Assembly (NCBI GenBank): GCA_004335835.1
Contig: RWJK01001168.1
Coordinates: 48,827 to 71,412, forward strand
DNA: 22,586 nucleotides
Direction: 5' to 3'
Origin: Scenedesmus sp. ARA3
Taxonomy: Eukaryota; Chlorophyta; Chlorophyceae; Sphaeropleales; Scenedesmaceae
In this document: piece by piece, positions 1 to 8,082 of the stretch
How positions within the stretch are numbered: the first letter of the stretch is position 1
Layout of the letters: every line of letters begins with the position of its first letter
The notes under the pieces: generated by a model
The model's database searches: none
Told to the model about the DNA's origin: nothing
What the model saw: only the letters and a program-made list of their open reading frames with translations
Made by a program: the position numbers and the translations under genes

Positions 1-54
<54 letters not shown>
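1..54. repeat. (CAG)18 microsatellite at left edge
   Basis: Eighteen perfect CAG units, followed by interrupted CAG units to about 80. On the minus strand this is (CTG)n in or just after exon 2 of the secreted-protein gene. Being truncated by the window edge, its true length is unknown. Confidence 0.97.
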
Positions 55-55
<1 letters not shown>

Positions 56-302
56 GCAGCAGCGACAGCAGCAGCAGCAAGGTGAGCATGTGCTGCATGA
101 TCTGCACCTGATCACCCTGCTGCTGCAGCACCAGCATCTGCCGGCTGATCGGCTGCATCCGGCGCTGGCATGCCAGCACCTTTTGGTGCGGTGATAGCCA
201 TGCTGTTTCAGCAGCTGGCTACTGCATGCTACGTTGTGTGTGAACATATGCTGGACACGGTCAACACACAGACAGACACATACATTGACAGAGAGGGCCT
301 GG

Positions 303-342
<40 letters not shown>

Positions 343-852
343 GTAGCTTGAACATGTTTTGAGGGGTGGTCTTGGGATCCTCATGCATCAAAACGTGACA
401 GCAGCAGATGGCAGTAGCAGCAGCAGCAGCAGCAGCAGCACCACAGCAGTGCCATCAGCAGCCTGATGCAGCTCACCTTTTGGGATATCCTTGTTCGTCT
501 CGTCAATGCCCATGAGTGCCAAGCAGAACAGCACGTTGCCCTTGACAGCCACAGCCGCCAGCCTGTCGGCCTGCATCATGGGGATGCCGTATGACACACC
601 CTGGCCGTCCCTGCCCTTGCCGGCAGCATACTCGGGGTTGCCTGGAAAGAGGCCTGAGGGGCACACCTCTGCGCCGTTGCCTGCTGCCACAGCACGCCTG
701 AGGGACTTCACAGGCAACTGCAGCTGCAGGTTAGGATTGTCATCTGATGCACCAGAGGGGTCCACTCCTCCTCTTGCATGCACATTCACATTGTGACAGG
801 CGAATACTGCCAGGACAAGTGAAAGGCACATCAGGGAAGGGGTGGATGGCAT
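1..852 (-). CDS. Secreted protein of unknown function, 5' part (gene runs off the left edge)
   Basis: Exon 1 is 477-852. It starts at an ATG (852-850) and opens with a typical signal peptide: a short polar start, the hydrophobic stretch LMCLSLVLAVFAC, then a likely cleavage near residue 26 (VNVHA/RGG). The mature part contains VCPSGLFPGNPEYAAGKG and GNVLFCLALMGIDETNKDI. A good donor (AAAAG/GTGAGC, GT at 476-475) ends the exon in phase 1. Continuing in the ORF would read into poly-Leu from a CTG repeat, so splicing is preferred. The best acceptor is CTGAAACAG before position 202. It restores the frame as AWLSPHQKVLACQRRMQPIS and continues VQIMQHMLT, which looks coding; the end of exon 2 cannot be fixed because of the CAG repeat at the edge. 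I recognise no family. It could be an extracellular or lumenal small protein. Exon 1 is fairly secure, exon 2 is inferred. Confidence 0.55.
304..439. repeat. Two CAG/AGC microsatellites inside intron 1 of the secreted-protein gene
   Basis: An (AGC)n tract at 304-341 (about 12 units) and a second CAG tract at about 418-439. Both fall inside the inferred intron 476-203. The second begins about 35 nt after the donor. Confidence 0.9.
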
Positions 853-2920
853 CTTGATTCGCCTAGCTTTAGCTGCTCAGCAGCAGAGTCAAGAACAAGC
901 AGCAGCAGCAGCAGGAGCAGCAGCAGCAGTCAGGAGCAAGCTGCAGCAGAAGTAGCAGGGCAGCATTACAGCGGTGAACGTGGTGCAGCACCTGGCAGGC
1001 AATCCTTTCAACTGTTCAGATTGTCTCCCACCACACACGGCTCAATGAACACCAATGAGATACCAGGGCCCTAGCGTCATCAATGCGGTCGTCAGCTGCT
1101 GGTGTCGGTACACGTGGCACGTCGCTGGTGTGGAATACGCACCATGCTGATATTTTACCGAATAAAATAATCGGACTTTTCATCTAAATAGAGATACGAC
1201 GCGCCACTGGCGGCATGCGTGGTCCATTTTCCTCGAGGGTGACGAAGAAGAGAAAACGAGCTCGTGGGTTACGTGCGCTACGGTGTCTGCTAGCATGCTA
1301 AGGCTGCACGATCACCCGCACCAGACACCCAACAATTGGTTAAATGATTGGCATGGCGGCTAGCAGGGGCAGTTAATGGATCTACAGTGCTCAACAGCAG
1401 CACCCGCTACAGGCGAGCCCGGTTTCAATGTGCGTGCAGCATGCGTCGATCACTCACCTCAGGTGGTTTGAAGAGCTGCCGAGATTAGTTTTATTGATTA
1501 GTTGTGAGGATGGAGAATCCGGAGTGCGTCAGCTCCGAGATGGATGTGTCGTCTATAGCTCGAGATGGCCTGTTTACAGCCTAACACACGAATAATTCAA
1601 TATCTAGTCATCACAAAGCGGCCAGATTGAGCAGCGCTGGCCCTTCCGACACATAAAGCAGCGGGATACGACTGATATCTGGAGGTGACACTTCCACTTA
1701 CTTACTCTATTGCCGTATGGCTCCAGCTCTTCTGCGAAACAGCACAATTAACTGCAGCAGATACGCTACATGCCTTTTGGCAAGTGAGCGGCTTGTAATA
1801 CATGGAGATTTGAAGAGGCACATATCTGTGTGGACGGGTGACTCAGCAAATAACATAGCTGATTCGGTGCTGCCATGCCCATGGGGCACTGCTGATCGGC
1901 TGGTGTTGATGTGTTTGTCAATAGTATTAAGAATTGCAAGTAACACGCATCAACAGAACAGTGTCTTGTGCAGCAGCCATCATGGAATGATTCTGTTACA
2001 CAATTGCCTGCAGCCGCGGTGCAGCACAACATCTAAGCACCATCATGCTTGAGCAATGTTTGAGTCTTGCTGCGCAGCATCGTTGGACAAGGTCAGACTC
2101 TCAGAAGTGCTGCAGCAACAACCATCAACGAACAGAGCTGCATGCATCATGTCCACAACTGCACATCAGATCGGGCCAGGCCACTGTTCAGCCAACACAA
2201 CATCACAGATATGACCTAACACGCGGCATGCTACACACCTGCAGTAGACGGCAGCACTCTGGTCGATGCTGCCAGTTAAGAAGCTGCAGATTGTTAGTTT
2301 AACGCTGCTCTGTGCACACCACTGGCAGCACCTGAAACACTCCAATGCATAGCAACGCCAGCTGCAGCAGGCACATAGATTTCAAGTTGCCTTGGCTGTC
2401 CAACGAGCCAATCTTTTGCTGTGTCCATTGCTGAGCCAGCAGCGCACAACAACATGAAAAGCACCGATCCGCAACTCTGCAAGTGCTGTGAATATCGTGC
2501 CAGACTAAACTCGCCACATCCAACAAGCATGTACACACCACAGTCTGATTGCACCGTTGACAAACAATGTTATTGGCAACACCAGGCCTCGGCCGCACAA
2601 CGAAGGAACTCTCACAGCCGCCCTTTTGATTCCTTCAAAAACTCACTCTCTCGCTGACTTACACATGCACTCATGGCTACGCCGCTGCTGCTCAGCGTGT
2701 TGTGTCACAGCTACACCGGCGCACGCCAAATTGCATTGCAGCCGGCTCCACATCACTCGTGTCTGCTATGTCATAAAGAAACCGCCATCGGCCATGCACC
2801 TGCCTGGTGGTACCGATCACAACTTTTGCTTTGCATGCTTAAAAACTCTGCAAACTCCATGTGAACACCGCACAACTGCTGCACCTCTGCTCACCCATTG
2901 CAACTCTTAAGCACAACAGC
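853..2920. other. Region without a recognisable gene
   Basis: Only short overlapping ORFs on both strands, none with family resemblance, a plausible start context or splice structure. The first 850 bases are ordinary mixed sequence with a small CAG tract near 897-930 and a short A/T-rich patch at about 1150-1195. From about 1700 on the plus strand becomes A/C-rich (G/T-rich on the minus strand), as if it were downstream transcribed flank of the minus-strand rhodanese-like gene. It presumably also holds the promoter of the secreted-protein gene near 853-1200. I saw no tRNA or other RNA gene. Confidence 0.6.
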
Positions 2921-3042
2921 CTGCCACATCAGCACGACAGCTGCCACATCAGCAGGCACAGCTGCCACATCAGCACGACAGCTGCCACATCAGCAAAGCA
3001 GCTGCCACATCAGCACAACAGCTGCCACATCAGCAGGCACAG
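2921..3042. repeat. 20/21-bp tandem repeat, six units
   Basis: Six head-to-tail units with core CTGCCACATCAGCA at 2921-2940, 2941-2961, 2962-2981, 2982-3001, 3002-3021 and 3022-3042. Unit tails alternate (CGACAG, GGCACAG, CGACAG, AAGCAG, CAACAG, GGCACAG), so units 1-2 and 3/6 hint at a higher-order duplication. It lies downstream of the rhodanese-like gene in non-coding sequence. There are no spacers, so it is a minisatellite and not a CRISPR. Confidence 0.95.
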
Positions 3043-3413
3043 CATTGCTGCTCAACAAACCTCACTACCAAAGGCAAGTACGTGATGCTGCTTCTGATGG
3101 TACTTTTGCAGCCCAATCAAGCCCAGCAACACATGGGGCAGACACTCTGGTATTCTGCAGCTGCAGCTGTCAACAGGCTGTACCAGCTGCTCATCAGCCC
3201 ACCAACCGCCATAGAGCCAGCTGCACACATGTTTAGTCTGTTGACAGATAGTTTGCATATGTACGCAGCGTGCTCAAACAGAACACACGCGGAAACAGAA
3301 CTGACAGCTCACGCCCCACATACCATCCACCTTTCAGTCGGGCCTGCAATGTGGCAGGCCCTGCTGCCCTCACCATGTACCTTAGACACCACCTACCACA
3401 TGTCAGTGACATG

Positions 3414-3428
3414 TTACAAGCTGTTACA
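3414..3428 (-). terminator. Two TGTAA poly(A) signals after the rhodanese-like gene
   Basis: On the minus strand TGTAA occurs at 3428-3424 and again at 3418-3414, in a GCTTGTAACAG context repeated in tandem, about 30-45 nt past the TAA stop (3461-3459). TGTAA is the usual chlorophyte poly(A) signal. The location is what is expected for a short 3' UTR, although the base skew suggests longer transcripts may exist. Confidence 0.55.
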
Positions 3429-3458
3429 AGCTGTTAAAAACACCAAAACACCAGCCGC

Positions 3459-6400
3459 TTACACGTCACTTGCAGCCGCCTGCTCCTCTGCCTCCTTCTC
3501 ATCCTCCCCGCTGCTGGCAGCAGCACGCAGCCCGGCAAAGCCAGACGGCACTCCCGCTGCTGCTGCTGTTGCTGCTGCTGCTCCGCTGCTGCTGCTGCTG
3601 CTGCCGCCTGGCAACTTTGGCATGCTAGGCATGCTTGGCAGCTTGGGGGCCTTGGGTAGGCTGGGGGGCTTGAAGGAGCTGACCGTCTTAGCCACACCAC
3701 CCAGCGTGCCTGCCCAAACAGCCACAAAAACAGCAGCAGCAGCAGCAGCAGGTTTTGGCTGTTTGCTGCAAGCATACTACGGCTCCAGAGCAGCCATGGA
3801 TGCGTCTTGGCTGCAGTAAGCTGCGATATGCTAGGGTTGAAGAAGATGCTCGCCAGCTGCAGCAGGTGCAGCTTGTTTGACCATGTTTGACTATGTTTGG
3901 CCAGGTTTGACCAGCCGCACCTGTGATGTCGTCAAAGGCGTCCTTGGGGCTATCGTAGCTGAGCAGCTTGTTGCCGATGGTCAGCATGACACCCAGCACG
4001 CCCACAAATTTGAGCGTGGTGTGGTAGTTGAGCGCAGCATAGGTCAGCAGCGCGCCACCACCCAGCAGAGGCAGGCCCACCTGCAGAATCCAGTGCAGCA
4101 GCAACACATGCAGGGTGGTGAAGTGGTTGGATAACTTGAGTGTGGTGTGGTAGTCGAGCGCAGCATGGGTCAGCAGCACGACACCAGGCAGGCATCCCCA
4201 GCAGCTGTGCAGCAGCCCAGCCCGCAAAGCCCCACTCCATGACATATCTCAGCTAGTAGCCGAGTGACATCCCATGCCCTGTTGCCATCTTACAGCCCAA
4301 CATATTCACCTGAACGATGAAGTAACAAGATAGCACAACACACACCTGCGGCTGCGCCACTGTGGTGACCACCTCATTTGCCTTGCCCGCAGTCACCTCT
4401 AGCTCATCACCAATCACATCCCTGCTTGATAATCATCTTAAAAATAACAAGGAAATAACATAACTCGCACCTGCGGCTGTGCCACTGTGGTGACCACCTC
4501 GTTGGCCTTGCCTGCAATCACCTCCAGCTCATCACCAATCACAGCGCCGGTGCTGGCATCATACTCCGAAGCATCCTCCACCACAGGCAGCTGTGCAGCA
4601 GCCCATCCTGCAAAGCCCCCTTCCATCACATAGCTCAGCTGGTAGCCCAGTGACACCAGGGCACGCGCCAGGTCACGCGCCTTGTCGCTGCCGGTGCTGT
4701 CCATCACCACAATCTTGGTCAGGCTGCCCTGCAAAGGCAGGTCAGAATCAACAAAATGACAACAAGGTCAGGTGAGTCACGACACCAGGGCACGCGCCAG
4801 GTCACGCGCCTTGTCGCTGCCGGTGCTGTCCATGACCACGATCTTGGTCAGGCTGCCCTGTGAGGAGAAAAACGGAGGACATAAAGGTCAGGCGAGGCAA
4901 GGGGAATGTAAAGATGGGTGCTGGGTTGCGCCTTGTCGCTGCCGGTGCTGTCCATCACCACATCTTGGTCAGGCTGCCCTGTGAGGAGAAAAATGGAGGA
5001 CAAAAAGCTCAAGCAGGGCAAGGGGAATGTAAAGATGGGTGCTGGGGTGCGCCTTGTTGCTGCCGGTGCTGTCCATCACCACAATCTTGGTCAGGCTTCC
5101 CTGCAAAGAGAAATATGAAACAGTGCAGAGCAAGGAAGATGTGGGTGCGAAGGCAGCGATTCATCACCACAATCATGTTCGCGCGCCAGGTCACGCGCCT
5201 TGTCGCTGCCCGTGCTGTCCATCACCACAATCTTGGTCAGGCTGCCCTGTAGGGGTGAAAAGAACTACAAGCAAAGCACAAAAATGATGATCAGTGAATG
5301 GTGCAATGTGCCTTGTCGCTGCCGGTGCTGCCCATCACCACAATCTTAGTGAGGCTTCCCTGCAAATGGAAAGTAAACCAGTGCACAGCAAGGGAGATGT
5401 GCGTGCGAAGGCAAATGATTCATCACCACAATCATGTGCGAGTGCCAAGTCGCGCGCTTTGTTGCTGCAGGTGCTGTTCATCACCACAATCTTGGTCAGG
5501 TTTCCCTGCAAACGGGAAAGTAAAGCAGTGCAGAGCAAGGACAATGTGGGTGCGTAGGCACTTGAATCATCACCACAAACATGTGTGTGTCAGGTCACGC
5601 GCCTTGTCGCTGCCGGTGCTGTCCATCACCATGATTTTGGTCAGGCTGCCCTGTGAGGCGAAAAACGGAGGACATAAAGGTCAGGCGAGGCAAGGGGAAT
5701 GTAAAGATGGGCGCTGGGTTGCGCCTTGTCGCTGCCGGTGATGTCCATCACCATGATCTTGGTCAGGCTCCCCTGCAAAAAAGGAACGTATAGCAGTGCA
5801 CAGCAAGGAATATGCAAGTGCAAAGGCACTTGAATCATCACCACAATCATGTGCGCGCCAGGTCGCGCGCCTTGTCGCTGCCGGTGCTGTCCATGACCAC
5901 AATCTTGGTGAGGCTTCCCTGCAAAACCAAACATAAAATACTGCACAGCATGGAAGATGTGGGTGCGAAGGCACTTGAATCATCACCACAGTCATGTTCG
6001 CACCAGGTCACGTGCCTTGTCGCTGCCGGTGCTGTCCATCACCACAATCTTGGTGAGGCTGCCCTTACCTGGCATGGTGGCAGGCCCGCGATGTAAGCTG
6101 CGTTGATCAGCAGCCGCAGCTCCTGTGAGCTACAACAAATGTTCTCAATGTCTTGATAAGAAGCTGATTCAGCGCCCCCTTACCTGGCATGGCGGCAGGC
6201 CCGCGATGTAAGCTGCGTTGATGAGCAGCCGCAGCTCCTCTGCGTTGGCCGCCTCGCGCGCAATGCGCGGCGGCAGCACATCATTCTTCTGCAGGCGTAA
6301 AAGGGCAGCAAGGCAGGCACATGACAATCGTTGCAAGCAAAATCTTAGATGCGCATGGCAGCAGCTTCGGTTAGGAGCAACACAATGCGGCGGCTGCCTC

Positions 6401-8032
6401 GCATGCAACGCGGCCCCGCAAGGGGCAGCAGCTGGGCAGCAGCAGACAGCAGCAAGACGGGACCGTCAAGGTTGCAAGGGCATACAAAGCGTACACAAGG
6501 CAGCAGCCGCAGCTCCTCTGCGTTGGCCGCCTCGCGCGCGATGCGCGGCGGCAGCACATCATTCTTCTGCAAAGGCAGCGCAAGCACATGACTCATTGTC
6601 AGCCCACGGAACATGCTAAAGCAGCTGTTGTGGGCGTGCAAGAAAGCGCCAGGGGTTGGCCGCCTCGGGCGCAATGCGCCGAGGCAGCACAGTCAATTTT
6701 TCCCCGCAGGCATATGATACAGACAGCAGTTGACAATGATCCCCGAGATTGGGAACATGACAGCAGTAATGTTCACCAATTGCAAGCCGCTACGTGGGAG
6801 CACAGATCACCCTCCAGATAACCAGCACACCACTGATACGCAGCTGCGCGACGCAGCGTGCACAGGCACTTCAGACGCAGCATATGTGTGCTCATGCTGC
6901 CGCCACAGCATGTTGAGAACCTAGCTGTAACACTTGATAAAAGTGTTTTGGTGCACCATCAGCCCCCTCACCTGCAGCAGCGGGAAGGCTGCCACCTTAA
7001 AGCGTGCCTGCAGCTTGAGCTGTGGCAGGCCCTCCTCCTCACGCGCCTCATCAGGCCGGACATCCACCAGGAACACGTTGGCCTCCTCGCCCAGCAGCAC
7101 AGACACCTGCGGGAGCAAACATAACATGACATAACTGAGCGATAAGGTTACAACACATGCGCGCCTCATCAAGCCGGATGTCCACCAGGAGTACACTGCT
7201 CTCTTCACCCAGCAGCACCGACACTTGCAGGGCAGAGCATACATTGCAGATATGCAAGGTCTGCATTTAAATGCAAGCGAGCTGCACAACTGCTGTGCAG
7301 GTCTGTACACAGATGGAGCTGCAGCGGAGGGCATTATAACCTATGATCAGCATGCACGCATACAAGGCAAGCGGCTTGCACATACATGCGTTTGTGGTCC
7401 GCAACAGTACACAGCAATGCAATGCAGCACGGATCAGGGCCTAACAGCACTGCCCACCTGGCCAGGTGACAGCTCCCCTGCATAGCCCGCATAGCGCCCC
7501 TTGTAGTAACTGATGGCTGCAGGCACTGCCACAGCAGCAGTCAGCACAGCAGCAGCACGAGGGTGCTCCACAGCAGTGTGCGCTGCAGCAGCAACGCCAG
7601 AGCCGACTGCCACTGCTGCGTCCTTCACAGGGGGTGGCAGCGCTGCTAGGAATGACTGTGTGGCAGCGTCAACGCTGGCGCTGACCTGCACCACAGATGG
7701 CAGCATACACATACAGTGAGGACACATATATTCAGTCACAGATGGCAGCATACACATACAGTGAGGACACATATATTCAGTCTTCTTGAGGCACACCCTC
7801 CATGCCGAAGCGTTGCTTGCTGGGCGTGTGTTACATACTGGGATGTCTGCATATGAGTATGCTTGCAGCGCAGGCACCAGCTAGTTGCTGCTGTTGTCCC
7901 ACTGCCTATACCAACATTGCAAGCTTCAGACCTCAAGGTGCTCCTGATCTGCAGGTAACAGTTGGCAGCAACTGCCGCCAGCGACACTCCCACATAGCTG
8001 CTGCAGCTGCTGCTTGAATTGCAATGACAACA

Positions 8033-8082
<50 letters not shown>

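Noticed and set aside
1717..2052. Overlapping ORFs of 80-110 codons on both strands
   Set aside because: Random-looking composition, no domain, mutual overlap on both strands, no supporting signals.
2921..3042. Possible CRISPR array
   Set aside because: Units are directly head-to-tail with no unique spacers, and the context is eukaryotic nuclear DNA.
3082..3819. Plus-strand ORF of 245 codons, rich in Leu, Ala and Ser
   Set aside because: It lies antisense to exon 10 of the rhodanese-like gene, crosses its downstream flank, and owes its length to CTG/GCA repeats. It has no family resemblance.
4778..6064. Array read as a cluster of mutually exclusive alternative exons
   Set aside because: Copies contain only the 5' end of exon 8, lack donors, and several have frame-breaking changes.
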